The position numbers and the translations under genes were made by a program. A stretch of 64,000 bases of DNA from the NCBI GenBank assembly GCA_963765375.1, contig CAVXVZ010000007.1, forward strand, positions 248,001 to 312,000, read 5' to 3'. Below the pieces are notes generated by a model. The model ran no database searches and was not told the origin of the DNA. It saw only the letters and a program-made list of their open reading frames with translations. This document shows positions 35,090-44,042 of the stretch, in pieces (position 1 is the first letter of the stretch; each line of letters begins with the position of its first letter). Origin of the DNA: Roseiarcus sp963765375. GTDB taxonomy: Bacteria; Pseudomonadota; Alphaproteobacteria; Rhizobiales; Beijerinckiaceae.

Positions 35090-36141
35090 CCTATCTCGGC
35101 AAGCCGAAATTCCACCACCCCTCGATCGCGGTGAACGCGCTCGGCTTCACCCACCGCGACTACGAAGGCTCGATGTCGACGCTATGCGCCGGCTGCGGCC
35201 ACGATGCGATCAGCGCCGCGATCATCCACGCCTGCTTCGAACTGAGCCTGCCCCCGCACCGGGTCGCCAAATTGAGCGGCATCGGCTGCTCCTCCAAGAC
35301 CCCGACCTACATGCTCGGCCAGAGCCACGGCTTCAATTCGGTGCACGGGCGCATGCCCTCGGTGCTGACCGGCGCCAACCTCGCCAACCGCGACCTCATT
35401 TACCTCGGCGTCTCGGGCGACGGCGATACGGCGTCGATCGGGCTCGGCCAGTTCGCCCATGCGATGCGGCGCGGCGTCAACATGGTCTATATCGTCGAGA
35501 ACAACGGGGTTTACGGGCTGACAAAGGGCCAGTTCTCGGCCACCGCCGACCGCGGCTCGACGAGCAAAAAGGGGGCGGGCGCGCTCGATCAGCCGATCGA
35601 TCTCGTCGGGATGGCGATCGGGCTCGGGGCCTCGTTCGTCGCCCGAAGTTTTTCCGGCGACAAGGCGCAGCTCGTGCCGCTGATCAAGGCGGCGTTCGAG
35701 CATCGCGGCGCGGCGCTCATCGACGTCATCTCGCCCTGCGTCACGTTCAACAATCACGCCGGCTCGACCAAGAGCTTCGACTACGTGCGCGAGCACAATA
35801 TCGCCGTCAACGCGCTCGACGTCATCCTCGGGCGCGAGCCGATCGAGGTCGATTACGCAGAGGGCGCGAGCCAGGCGGTCGCGATGCATGACGGCTCGAC
35901 GATCGTCCTGCGAAAGCTCGACGCCGATCACAATTGCGCCGACCGGTCGGCGGCGCTGGCTACGCTCGAGCGCGCCCGTGTCTCCCGCGAGATCGTCACC
36001 GGCCTCATCTATATCGACGAAGACTCCGGTGAGCTGCACGAGATTCTCGGCACGACCGATCGCCCTCTCAACGAGCTCGGCGATCGCGAACTCTGCCCGG
36101 GGTCGAAGGCGCTGGACGCGATCAACGCGTCGCTGCGGTAG
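35086..36141 (+). CDS. korB: 2-oxoacid:acceptor oxidoreductase subunit beta
   Basis: A 351-residue TPP-binding subunit. CAGCGHDAISAA (34-45) holds cluster cysteines, the TPP-Mg motif is GDGDTASIG (111-119) with NNGVYG (139-144), and TPTYMLGQ and HGRMPSVLTGANLANRDL are family hallmarks. The GTG start overlaps korA's stop (GTGA). It completes oxidative decarboxylation of a 2-oxoacid to acyl-CoA with electrons leaving through Fe-S centres to the flavoprotein subunit. The 3' end lies 6 bp from the convergent response regulator gene. Confidence 0.93.
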   Translation: MTYLGKPKFHHPSIAVNALGFTHRDYEGSMSTLCAGCGHDAISAAIIHACFELSLPPHRVAKLSGIGCSSKTPTYMLGQSHGFNSVHGRMPSVLTGANLANRDLIYLGVSGDGDTASIGLGQFAHAMRRGVNMVYIVENNGVYGLTKGQFSATADRGSTSKKGAGALDQPIDLVGMAIGLGASFVARSFSGDKAQLVPLIKAAFEHRGAALIDVISPCVTFNNHAGSTKSFDYVREHNIAVNALDVILGREPIEVDYAEGASQAVAMHDGSTIVLRKLDADHNCADRSAALATLERARVSREIVTGLIYIDEDSGELHEILGTTDRPLNELGDRELCPGSKALDAINASLR

Positions 36142-36147
36142 GCCTCA

Positions 36148-36525
36148 TCACGGCGCGCTGTCACCGGCCGAAGTCGATCGGCTTTGAGCAAGCAGCTCGT
36201 CTATGACGCGGCGGAAGGTCGCAAATTCATATGGCTTGCCGAGCGTGGAACGGGTGCGGTACCTTGGCTCGATCCCTTCCGGCCCGTATCCCGTGGTCAG
36301 CGCGAACGGAACCCCACGCGCGCTCAACGCGTCGGCGAGCGGATAGCTGGTATCCTTGCCGAGGGAGACGTCGACAATCGCGGCGTCCAGGTCCGTCTCG
36401 GCGAGCTTGAGCGCGGAGGCCAGATTGTACGCCGGTCCGACCACGACATGACCCAGTTCCGATAGCCAGTCCTCGGTCATCGCGCTGATCAGCGGCTCGT
36501 CGTCGACGACCAGAATTCTCGCCAT
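36148..36525 (-). CDS. Single-domain response regulator
   Basis: A 125-residue stand-alone receiver domain: acidic pocket VVDDEP (8-10), phospho-acceptor Asp52 in AAIVDVSLGKD, Thr in ALTTGYG, and Lys in STLGKPYEF. No output domain. It is divergent from the hybrid histidine kinase at 36588 with about 60 bp between, so it is likely its partner or a phosphate sink. Similar single-domain regulators (FixJ-receiver-like) are common in Rhizobiales. Confidence 0.9.
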   Translation of the reverse strand: MARILVVDDEPLISAMTEDWLSELGHVVVGPAYNLASALKLAETDLDAAIVDVSLGKDTSYPLADALSARGVPFALTTGYGPEGIEPRYRTRSTLGKPYEFATFRRVIDELLAQSRSTSAGDSAP

Positions 36526-36587
36526 TCCGCCTCCAGTTGCCAGCCCGATTCAAGCGTACCACAATCCTCGAATCGCACAACACGAAG

Positions 36588-38531
36588 ATGGGACCCATCG
36601 GGGACAGTCGAGGAATGTCGACCGCGAAGGGCGCGTTTGGGCTCAGCCCGGCATGGCCGAACCTCGGCCGGCGCGCCGCCAACATGCTTGCGCTCGCCAG
36701 TTTCGGCCTCATGATCCTGGCCGGCCTTCTGGCCGCGGCGATGATCGAGCGGGTCAACAGCACGGCCGATTGGGTCGCCCACTCGCTCGAGGTGCAGGGC
36801 AAGGCCGCAGAGTTGCTCGGCAGGGTGCAAGACCTCGAATTGGCGAAGCGCGGCTTCCTGCTGACGAGGTCAGGCGCTTTTCTCCCGCCTTTCGATGAGG
36901 CGCGCGCGGCGATCCCGCAGGCTTTGGGCAAGTTGCAATCGCTCGTCACCGACAATCGGGACCAGATGGCGCGGGTCGAGCGCATGGACTCGTCGATCGA
37001 AGACATGTTGACGACCTCGGCGAGGGCGATCGACCTCGGCCGTCACGGCGAGTTTCCAGAGGGCGCTGAAATCGCGACCACCGGGCGCGGGCAGCAGATC
37101 CTCGAATCGTTCCGCGCGCAGGTCGCCAATTTCGAAAAGGCGGAGAGCGATCTCCTCCGCGAGCGCCAAGCCGCCGAATCGAGGGCGCGAGCGATCATGC
37201 TCGGCCTCGTTCTGATCGGCCTCGTGTGCGCCGCCGGAGCCGCGCTCGGCGCGCTCTTCCTCGCCGCCGCCCTGATCCGGGAATTGCGGGAGCGCTCTGA
37301 AGCCCTGGCGGAGGAGACGCGCGTCCGCAAGGACGCGCAAGCCACGCTGGTGCAAGCGCAAAAGATGGAGTCGATCGGCCAGCTCGCCGGCGGCGTCGCC
37401 CACGACTTCAACAACCTGATGACCGTCGTGATCGGCAATCTCAACTCGGCCGAGCGGCGTCTCGGACGGGCCGGAACGGCCGATTCCGCGTCGGTCGGCA
37501 AGCCGATCGCGGCGGCGATGCATGGCGCGAGGCGAGCCGCCACGCTCACCCAGCGCCTGCTCGCATTCTCCCGCCAGCAGGTCCTGAGCCCCGAGCAGGT
37601 CGACCTCAACCGATTGGTCGGCAGCCTTTCCGAGATGCTGACCCGCACGGTGGGGGAGACGGTCGCGGTCGAGACCATCCTGGGCAGCGGCCTCTGGCCG
37701 ACATTCGTTGATGTGAGCCAGCTCGAGAACGCCGTCGTCAATCTCGTCGTCAACGCGCGCGACGCGATGCCGGAGGGCGGCCGGATCACCATCGAAACCG
37801 CCAACGCGTCGCTCGACGAGGCTTATTGCAGGCAATTCGGCGATGTGGCGCCCGGCCAATATGTCCTGCTCTCGGTCACCGACACCGGAACGGGAATCTC
37901 GCCGGAGAACCTCAGCAAGGTGTTCGAACCGTTCTTCACCACCAAGAGCGCTTCGACCCGCACCGGGCTCGGACTTGCGATGATCTACGGCTTCGTCAAG
38001 CAGTCGAAGGGCCACATCCGGATGTACAGCGAGGTCGGACACGGGACGACCGCCAAGATCTACCTGCCGCGCATGGCCGGAGCAGCCCGGATCGGCTCCG
38101 CTCCCGAGGCCGCGCGAGCGGAGAGCGGGCAAGCGCCGCGAGCCCGCGCAGGCGAAGTTGCGCTGGTGGTCGAGGACGACGAGGACGTGCTCGCTTCGAC
38201 CGTCGGCTTGCTGCGCGAGTTGGGCTACTCGGTCGTCGCCGCCCGAAATGGCCCCGACGCGCTGGCGCTACTAAAGGCAAGCGAAAAAATCGACATCCTG
38301 TTCACCGATGTCGTTCTCCCCCAGGGCATGAACGGGCGAATGCTGGCTATCGAGGCGGCGGCGCTACGCCCCGCCCTGCCCGTCCTTTTCACCACCGGCT
38401 ACGCCCGGAACGCCATCGTTCATAACGGGCAGCTCGACCCGGACGTTCAGTTTCTCCCCAAGCCCTACACGCAGCGGGAACTTGCGCAGAAGCTGCGGGC
38501 GATCATCGACACAGCGGCAAAGCCTGTCTAG
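36588..38531 (+). CDS. Hybrid sensor histidine kinase with CHASE3-type sensor and receiver domain
   Basis: About 647 residues. A transmembrane helix (about 40-60) is followed by a CHASE3-like periplasmic region (VQDLELAKRGFLLTRSGAFLPPFDEA), a second helix (about 205-230), HisKA with GGVAHDFNNLMTVV (phospho-His about 270), and an HATPase domain with NLVVNARDAMPEGG, SVTDTGTGIS and GLGLAMIYG. The C-terminal receiver has ILFTDVVLPQGMNG (Asp about 575). The HDFNN variety of H-box is typical of hybrid kinases that signal to receivers. ATG 36588 is chosen; 36615 is an alternative. Confidence 0.9.
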   Translation: MGPIGDSRGMSTAKGAFGLSPAWPNLGRRAANMLALASFGLMILAGLLAAAMIERVNSTADWVAHSLEVQGKAAELLGRVQDLELAKRGFLLTRSGAFLPPFDEARAAIPQALGKLQSLVTDNRDQMARVERMDSSIEDMLTTSARAIDLGRHGEFPEGAEIATTGRGQQILESFRAQVANFEKAESDLLRERQAAESRARAIMLGLVLIGLVCAAGAALGALFLAAALIRELRERSEALAEETRVRKDAQATLVQAQKMESIGQLAGGVAHDFNNLMTVVIGNLNSAERRLGRAGTADSASVGKPIAAAMHGARRAATLTQRLLAFSRQQVLSPEQVDLNRLVGSLSEMLTRTVGETVAVETILGSGLWPTFVDVSQLENAVVNLVVNARDAMPEGGRITIETANASLDEAYCRQFGDVAPGQYVLLSVTDTGTGISPENLSKVFEPFFTTKSASTRTGLGLAMIYGFVKQSKGHIRMYSEVGHGTTAKIYLPRMAGAARIGSAPEAARAESGQAPRARAGEVALVVEDDEDVLASTVGLLRELGYSVVAARNGPDALALLKASEKIDILFTDVVLPQGMNGRMLAIEAAALRPALPVLFTTGYARNAIVHNGQLDPDVQFLPKPYTQRELAQKLRAIIDTAAKPV

Positions 38532-38557
38532 GCGCATTCAGTGACCGCGTTTCCACG

Positions 38558-39628
38558 TCAATTCGCCTTGGCTTCTTCGCCCCTGAGCGCGCCGACGATG
38601 CCGGTCGGCGCAAAGTAGACCGCAAGCACGAAGGCGAGACCGAGCCAGAGGAGCCAGCGGTCGGGATGGAACAGCGCGGGCAGGAGCGGCAGGCGCGCGT
38701 CGGCGGCGAGGCGCGAAAGCGCGCCCATCGCGTCCTGCAAATAGCTCTCGGCGAACACGAACAAGGCCGCGCCGAGAATCGCGCCATAGAGCGACCCCAT
38801 GCCGCCGACGACGACCATCACCAGAACGTCGACCTGGATCGAAAACGAAAGCGCCGTGTCCGGCCCGACGTAGCGCAGCCAGAGCGCGCTCAACGCGCCG
38901 GCAAGCGTCGCGCCAAGGGCGGAGATGCAGGTGGCGAGCGTGCGATGAAAGACGGTGCGGTACCCCAGCGCCTCGGCGCGGAACGGGTTCTCGCGGATCG
39001 CCTGCAACACGCGGCCAAACGGCGAGTTCACCACCCTCAAGAGCACCAGGAAGGCGGCGGCGACGACGATGAGCACCAGATAGTAGGTCAGGATCTTGCC
39101 ATTGATCGCGACCCCGAGCACCCTGCCCTCGACCAGCCTGAACCCCGGCGCCAACACGTCCGGAACCTTGAACGAGCGCCCGTCCTCGCCGCCGGTGAGC
39201 CACGAGAGCTGCGAGGCCAGCACGTTGAAGGCGTAGGCGACCGCGAGCGTCACCATGGCGAAGAAGATCGACTGCACCCTGAGCGAGAAAAGGCCGATCG
39301 CCAGCGCCAGCATGAGCGAGAGCGCCGCGGCGGCGGCGAGCCCGGCGATGAGCGCGCCCCAGCCCGCGCCGAGCCCATAAAGCGCAAGCCCGACGCCATA
39401 GGCGCCGACGCCGAAGAACATCACGTGCGCGAACGACACGATGCCGGCGTAGCCGAGCAAGAGGTCGTAAGAGGCGACGAGCAGGATCATCACGCAGGTC
39501 TTGGCGGCGACGTTGAGGGCCTTCGCGCCCGGGAACAGGAACGGCGCCAGCACGAGCGCCAGAATGACGAGGATGAGGATCAACTGCAGCGCGCGCCCGC
39601 GCGGCGGATCGCCGGAGAGAATGTTCAT
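38558..39628 (-). CDS. livM: Branched-chain amino acid ABC transporter permease LivM
   Basis: A 356-residue inner-membrane permease with about nine hydrophobic helices and family motifs LLLGYAGIVSFAHVMFFGVGAYG, FGRVLQAIRENPFRAEALGYR and VVVGGMGSLYGAILGAALFV. Its start overlaps the livH stop (39625-39628). It completes the ABC unit with livH, livF and livG on the minus strand; the dedicated binding protein is at 42287-43474. Confidence 0.93.
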   Translation of the reverse strand: MNILSGDPPRGRALQLILILVILALVLAPFLFPGAKALNVAAKTCVMILLVASYDLLLGYAGIVSFAHVMFFGVGAYGVGLALYGLGAGWGALIAGLAAAAALSLMLALAIGLFSLRVQSIFFAMVTLAVAYAFNVLASQLSWLTGGEDGRSFKVPDVLAPGFRLVEGRVLGVAINGKILTYYLVLIVVAAAFLVLLRVVNSPFGRVLQAIRENPFRAEALGYRTVFHRTLATCISALGATLAGALSALWLRYVGPDTALSFSIQVDVLVMVVVGGMGSLYGAILGAALFVFAESYLQDAMGALSRLAADARLPLLPALFHPDRWLLWLGLAFVLAVYFAPTGIVGALRGEEAKAN

Positions 39629-40635
39629 CGCCCGCCGACCGGATAGAGTCCGCGCGGGCGCCAGAGCAGCACGGCGACCATCGCCAGGATGTTCGAGACC
39701 AGCGCGAGCTTGGGCACGAGAAAGCCGGCGTAGTTAGCGATCAGCGCGACCAGGATCGAGGCGACGAACGAGCCGCCGACCGAGCCTAAGCCCCCGATGA
39801 TGATGACGATGAAGCACAGCACCAGGAACTCGCCGCCGATGGTCGCATGAACCTGGCCGCGATAGAGCGCCATCATCGCCCCGCCCAGTCCCGCCAGCGC
39901 CGAACCGGCCATGAAAACAGCGACGAACAGCCGGTCCACGCGATAGCCGAGAGCCTCGACCATTTCGCGGTTCTCGACCCCGGCGCGGATCAGGAGGCCG
40001 ATCCTGGTGCGGTTGAGGATCACGATCTCGGCCGCGAACACCAGGAGGCCGACGCATGTGGCGAGCAGGCGGTATTTCTCGACCGCGGCCTGGCCGATGA
40101 CGAACGAGCCCTCGAAGGTCTTCGGCAATTCAAGCGGGATCTGCGCCGGACCGAACACGGCGTAGAGCAATTGCTCGGCGATGATCGAGCCGCCGATGGT
40201 CGCCAGAATCTGCTTCAGGTGCTGGCCGTAGACCGGCTTCACGATCAGGCGCTCGAATACCCAGCCGAAGACCCCGCAGACCAGCGCGGCGACGATGATC
40301 GCGAGGGCGAAGACGGCGAGATTCAAGGTAAGCGAATCGGCGCTCGACCAGCTCGCCAGCGGCGCCAGCACCAGGGTCGCGGCATAGGCGCCGAGCGCAA
40401 TGAAGGCGCCGTGGCCGAAATTGAGCACGTCCATCATGCCGAAGACGAGCGTCAGGCCAGAGGCCATGGTGAAGATCATCATCCCCATCGCGAGCCCCGC
40501 CGCGGTCAGGGTCACGAATGTCGAGGGCGAGTCGATGAACGGCGCGGCGATCAGCGCGACGACGATCGGGGTCAGCGCCGGCAGGATGTCCGGCCTCCGC
40601 CGCGGCAGCGCGGCGCCGGCGTCGAGCACGCTCAT
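39625..40635 (-). CDS. livH: Branched-chain amino acid ABC transporter permease LivH
   Basis: A 336-residue permease beginning MSVLDAGAALPRRRPDILPAL. Typical segments are TLVFGMMDVLNFGHGAFIALGAY, LIRAGVENREMVEALGYRVDRL and VLCFIVIIIGGLGSVGGSFVAS. The ATG at 40635 overlaps the livF stop by 4 bp, so it is translationally coupled. An open frame continues upstream of this ATG but is antisense-like sequence within livF. Confidence 0.93.
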   Translation of the reverse strand: MSVLDAGAALPRRRPDILPALTPIVVALIAAPFIDSPSTFVTLTAAGLAMGMMIFTMASGLTLVFGMMDVLNFGHGAFIALGAYAATLVLAPLASWSSADSLTLNLAVFALAIIVAALVCGVFGWVFERLIVKPVYGQHLKQILATIGGSIIAEQLLYAVFGPAQIPLELPKTFEGSFVIGQAAVEKYRLLATCVGLLVFAAEIVILNRTRIGLLIRAGVENREMVEALGYRVDRLFVAVFMAGSALAGLGGAMMALYRGQVHATIGGEFLVLCFIVIIIGGLGSVGGSFVASILVALIANYAGFLVPKLALVSNILAMVAVLLWRPRGLYPVGGR

Positions 40636-41354
40636 TGATGCGAATCCAGGCTCAAGCCGAGCAGGCGGTTTTGCAAGCGATCGTCGGCGGCGAGCTCGGC
40701 CATCCTGCCGCGATGGACGATGAGGCCATTGTCCATCACTCGAACCTCGTCGCCGACCTCGCGGGCGACGCGAAAATTCTGCTCGACCATGAGGATCGTC
40801 ACCCCGGTCGCCTTGATCTCGTTGAGGCAGGCGATGAGCGAGCCGACGATCGCCGGCGAGAGGCCCTTGGTCGGCTCGTCGATGAGCAGGAGCTCGCGCG
40901 GCTCGACGATCGCGCGCGCGATCGACAGCATCTGCTTCTGCCCGCCCGACAGCGCCCCCGCGCGCGAGAGCCAGAACTTCTTCAGCGCCGGAAAGAAGCC
41001 GAAGATCCAGGCGAGACGCGCGTCGTCGAGCGGGCGAGCGCGCGCGCCGAGAACGAGGTTCTCCTTGACCGAGAGATCGGAGAACACCGCCATCGTCTCG
41101 GGCGCATAGCCGACGCCAAGCCGCGCGACATCGCTCGCGGCGAGGCTCTCGAGCGGGGTCGCGCCGAGCGCGATCCGTCCCTTCGAGGCCCGCCACAGGC
41201 CCATGACCGTGCGCAGCGTGGTCGTCTTGCCGGCGCCGTTGCGGCCGAGCAGCATGGTCGTGAGGCCCGCCGGGGCGTCAAGGTCCACGCCCTGCAGGAT
41301 GTGATAGCGACCGATATGGGTGTGCACGCCTTCAAGCCTGAGCGCGGCGCTCAT
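40632..41354 (-). CDS. livF: Branched-chain amino acid ABC transporter ATP-binding protein LivF
   Basis: A 240-residue ATPase: Walker A LGRNGAGKTTTLR, signature LSGGQKQMLSIARAI, Walker B ELLLIDEPTKGLSP, and the LivF-type stretch GYAPETMAVFSDLSVKENL. It overlaps livG by 4 bp at its start and livH by 4 bp at its end. It energises LivHM together with LivG. Confidence 0.95.
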   Translation of the reverse strand: MSAALRLEGVHTHIGRYHILQGVDLDAPAGLTTMLLGRNGAGKTTTLRTVMGLWRASKGRIALGATPLESLAASDVARLGVGYAPETMAVFSDLSVKENLVLGARARPLDDARLAWIFGFFPALKKFWLSRAGALSGGQKQMLSIARAIVEPRELLLIDEPTKGLSPAIVGSLIACLNEIKATGVTILMVEQNFRVAREVGDEVRVMDNGLIVHRGRMAELAADDRLQNRLLGLSLDSHQ

Positions 41355-42115
41355 GCTCCCGCCCCGGGCGTGACGCCGAGATAAGCCTCCTGCACGACCG
41401 GTGAAGCGATCACCGCGGCGGGCTCGCCGTCGGCCGCCAGCCTGCCGTTGGCAAGCACGATGATCCGGTCGGCGAGCGAGCGCACCACGTCCATCTTGTG
41501 CTCGACCAAAAGGATGGTCTTCGACGTGTCGGTCTTGAGCCGCGCGATGAGGTCGAGGATGACCGGAACCTCATCGACGCTCATGCCCGCCGTCGGCTCG
41601 TCGAACATGAAGATGGTGGGCTCGAGCGCCATCATCATCGCGACTTCGAGCTTGCGCTGGTCGCCGTGCGGCAAGGCGGACGCGAGCGCATCGCGCTTAT
41701 TGAGGAGGCCGACCGAATCGAGGACGGCGTCGGCGCGCGCGATGAGATCGGCGCTCGCGCGCCACGGGCGGCGCATGTCGTAATGAATGCCGGCCCTGGC
41801 CTGGGTCGCGAGCCGCACGTTCTCGCCGACGCTGAGGCGGGGAAAAAGGTTGGTGAGCTGGAACGCCCGCCCGATGCCGAGCCGCGTGCGCTGGGGCGCG
41901 CTCAAAGCCGTGACGTCCTTGCCCTCGATCAGGACGGCGCCGTCGGAGGCGCCGAGCTGGCCGGACATCAGGTTGAAATAGGTCGTCTTGCCGGCCCCAT
42001 TCGGCCCGACGATCGCCGTGAGCTCGCCGGGAAAGAAAGCGCAGGAGACGTGGTCGACCGCGACATGGCCGCCGAAGCGGATCGTGAGCTCGCGCGTCTC
42101 GAGCGAAGCGGTCAT
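41351..42115 (-). CDS. livG: Branched-chain amino acid ABC transporter ATP-binding protein LivG
   Basis: A 254-residue ATPase with Walker A VGPNGAGKTTYFNLMSG, LivG-specific RLGIGRAFQLTNLFPRLSV, signature LPHGDQRKLEVAMMMAL (variant LPHGDQ typical of this family) and Walker B IFMFDEPTAGMS. First ATPase of the operon, separated from the upstream binding-protein gene by 171 bp containing a palindromic repeat, which may uncouple their expression. Confidence 0.95.
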   Translation of the reverse strand: MTASLETRELTIRFGGHVAVDHVSCAFFPGELTAIVGPNGAGKTTYFNLMSGQLGASDGAVLIEGKDVTALSAPQRTRLGIGRAFQLTNLFPRLSVGENVRLATQARAGIHYDMRRPWRASADLIARADAVLDSVGLLNKRDALASALPHGDQRKLEVAMMMALEPTIFMFDEPTAGMSVDEVPVILDLIARLKTDTSKTILLVEHKMDVVRSLADRIIVLANGRLAADGEPAAVIASPVVQEAYLGVTPGAGA

Positions 42116-42148
42116 TCGCGCCGTTCCCGATCGGAGACGCCTTTCACG

Positions 42149-42282
42149 ACCCTCATCCTGAGGCGCCCTTTGTCAAAGACAAACGGCCTCGAAGGATGGT
42201 TGAGCCCCCATCGACCGCCGCGCGCTCTCGAGCGTCCTTCGAGACGCCGCGCGTTGCGCGGCTCCTCAGGACGAGGCCCAAA
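42149..42282. repeat. REP-like palindromic repeat between livK-type gene and livG
   Basis: A cluster of short palindromes: CCTCA-TCC-TGAGG at 42149-42161, GCCTCGAAGGATGG opposed by CGTCCTTCGAGACGC, and GCCGCGC-GTT-GCGCGGC around 42244-42260. This composition (ATCCTGAGG, CCTTCGAGACG) is the typical Rhizobiales extragenic repeat. It may protect the upstream binding-protein message and limit readthrough, giving more binding protein than transporter. Confidence 0.7.
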
Positions 42283-42286
42283 GAGG

Positions 42287-43474
42287 TCATCGCTTGTTGC
42301 GGATCGGGATGTCCATGTCTTCGATCTTGATCTCGCGGGTGAGCTCCGGGATCGCCCAGGCGACGTTCGGGTCGACCTTGATCTTGAAAGCATACATCGA
42401 CTGCAGCGCCTGATGGTCCTCCTTGCGGAAGATCATCTTGCCCTTGGGGGTGTCGAACTCCATGCCTTCCATGGTCGCGATGAGCTTCTCGCTATCGGTC
42501 GATTTCGCCTTCTCGACCGCTGTCACGATCGCCATCGCGGCGGCGAAGCCGCCGGCGGTGAAGAAATCGGGCGGCGCGTTGAAGCGCTTCTTATGCTCGG
42601 CGACGAGCCAGTCGTTCACCGGGTTCTTGGGGATTTCGTAGTAATAATAGGCCGCGCCTTCGAGGCCGGGGAAGCGCTTGTAGGCGGCAAGGGCGGGTAA
42701 GATGTTGCCGCCGGTCGAGAGCTCGATGCCATAACGGCCAGGGTCGAGATCGGCGAGCTTGTCGAGCGGATTGACGCCGCCCGCCCAGACGACCCAGATC
42801 AGCTTCTTGCCCGGCTTGTCCTTCAGCGCGTCGAACAGACGCTGCGCCGGCGCGGTGAAATCGGTGGTGTTGACCGGCGCATATTCCTCGGCGTCGAGCG
42901 TCGCCCCGGTCTTGGCGAGCGCCGCCTTGAACGCCGCGACGCCGTCGCGGCCGAAGGCGTAGTCCTGCGCGAGCGTCGCGATATGCACGCCGGGCTTGCC
43001 GATCGCGATCGCGTTCGAGATCGCGTCCTGGCTGGAGTTGCGCGCGGTGCGGAAGATATAGCGGTTCCACTTGTCGCCGGTGATCTGATCGGCGACCGCC
43101 GGTTCGACGATCAGGATTTTCTTGTGCTCCTCGGCGACCGGCAGCATCGCGATCGCCGCGGCGGAGGACGTGGTGCCGACGGCGATATCGACGCCGTCGT
43201 CCTCGTAGGCCTCGGCCAGCGCGCTCTTGGCGAGGTCGGGCTTGCCCTGATCGTCCTTGGTGATGATGACGATCTTGCGCCCGTCGATCTCCATCGTTCC
43301 CTTGGTCGCATATTCGAACCCGAGCTTGAGGCCGGTCTCGGTTTGCTTGGCGTAGGCCTGGAGCGGCCCGGTCAGGCCGTAGATAAGGGCGATCTTGAGA
43401 TCGTCCGCGGCCGCCGCCCCGGCGGAGACGACAAGCCCCGCGGCAAGGGCGAAAAATCTGAGGCGAAAGCTCAT
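42287..43474 (-). CDS. Branched-chain amino acid-type ABC transporter substrate-binding protein
   Basis: A 395-residue periplasmic protein with a signal peptide (about 1-23, VVSAGAAAADD) and the LivK fold: KIALIYGLTGPLQAYAKQTETGLKLGFEYA, then IVIITKDDQGKPDLAKSALAEAYEDD and YEIPKNPVNDWLVAEHKKRF. It is first in the liv operon (livGFHM follow). Its ligand may be an amide, urea or amino acid; the family's Leu/Ile/Val binding residues cannot be checked by eye. Confidence 0.9.
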   Translation of the reverse strand: MSFRLRFFALAAGLVVSAGAAAADDLKIALIYGLTGPLQAYAKQTETGLKLGFEYATKGTMEIDGRKIVIITKDDQGKPDLAKSALAEAYEDDGVDIAVGTTSSAAAIAMLPVAEEHKKILIVEPAVADQITGDKWNRYIFRTARNSSQDAISNAIAIGKPGVHIATLAQDYAFGRDGVAAFKAALAKTGATLDAEEYAPVNTTDFTAPAQRLFDALKDKPGKKLIWVVWAGGVNPLDKLADLDPGRYGIELSTGGNILPALAAYKRFPGLEGAAYYYYEIPKNPVNDWLVAEHKKRFNAPPDFFTAGGFAAAMAIVTAVEKAKSTDSEKLIATMEGMEFDTPKGKMIFRKEDHQALQSMYAFKIKVDPNVAWAIPELTREIKIEDMDIPIRNKR

Positions 43475-43678
43475 GGGCGCTCCTGTTGAACCTTTTGCCG
43501 GGAGCCTGCGCCGGCCGCCGCTCGCGGCCTCGCGGCCGGATCCGGCCGCTCCCGAAGCGTGAAGCTTAGCCTTCGATCGATCGAAGGGGCAAGGCTTTGC
43601 CGCAGCATCGAACCCGCTTGCGCTGCGCAGCCTGCGCCCCTATAAGGCCTGCTCGCCGGCCTTGAACCGCCGCGATGT

Positions 43679-43755
43679 CGGAGTGTAGCGCAGCCTGGTA
43701 GCGCACATCGTTCGGGACGATGGGGTCGGAGGTTCGAATCCTCTCACTCCGACCA
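43679..43755 (+). tRNA. tRNA-Pro (anticodon CGG)
   Basis: Complete cloverleaf with encoded CCA: acceptor CGGAGTG/CACTCCG with discriminator A, D arm GCGCAGCCTGGTAGCGC, anticodon stem CATCG/CGATG around TTCGGGA (anticodon CGG, proline), and T arm GGTTCGAATCC. It reads on the plus strand between the liv-type binding protein and the DUF2188 gene. Confidence 0.96.
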
Positions 43756-43802
43756 AATATCACCATGAGAATGTGAATTTCAGCCGCGGCCCGTGGGCCG
43801 CC

Positions 43803-44042
43803 TCAGTCCTTGACCTCGGTGTCCGGCCGGTCGTCGCCCTTTTCCTCTTCCTCGCGCCAGCGGCCTGAACTGTCCTCGTATTCGATCGGGCCGCCCTGGC
43901 CTGGGGTGCGCTGCTCGCGCGCCGCCCGGGCGGCGGCGCCATGGGCGGCCTCGCGGGTGGCGAAGGTCTCCGAATAGACGTCGCCCACTTTATAGGCAAA
44001 GCCGCCGTCGTGCTCGACGACGGCGTAGGTGACATGGCTCAT
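43803..44042 (-). CDS. DUF2188 domain protein
   Basis: A 79-residue protein: MSHVTYAVVEHDGGFAYKVGD, then TFATREAAHGAAARAAREQ, which is the DUF2188 pattern (a two-strand plus helix domain with alternating charged residues), and an acidic tail. Domain proteins of this size are abundant and uncharacterised in alphaproteobacteria. It is divergent from the NMT1-like gene. Confidence 0.8.
   Translation of the reverse strand: MSHVTYAVVEHDGGFAYKVGDVYSETFATREAAHGAAARAAREQRTPGQGGPIEYEDSSGRWREEEEKGDDRPDTEVKD

Noticed and set aside
43566..43766. Minus-strand frame with IRTSDPIVPNDVRYQ
   Set aside because: Well-known spurious protein from the opposite strand of a tRNA gene.
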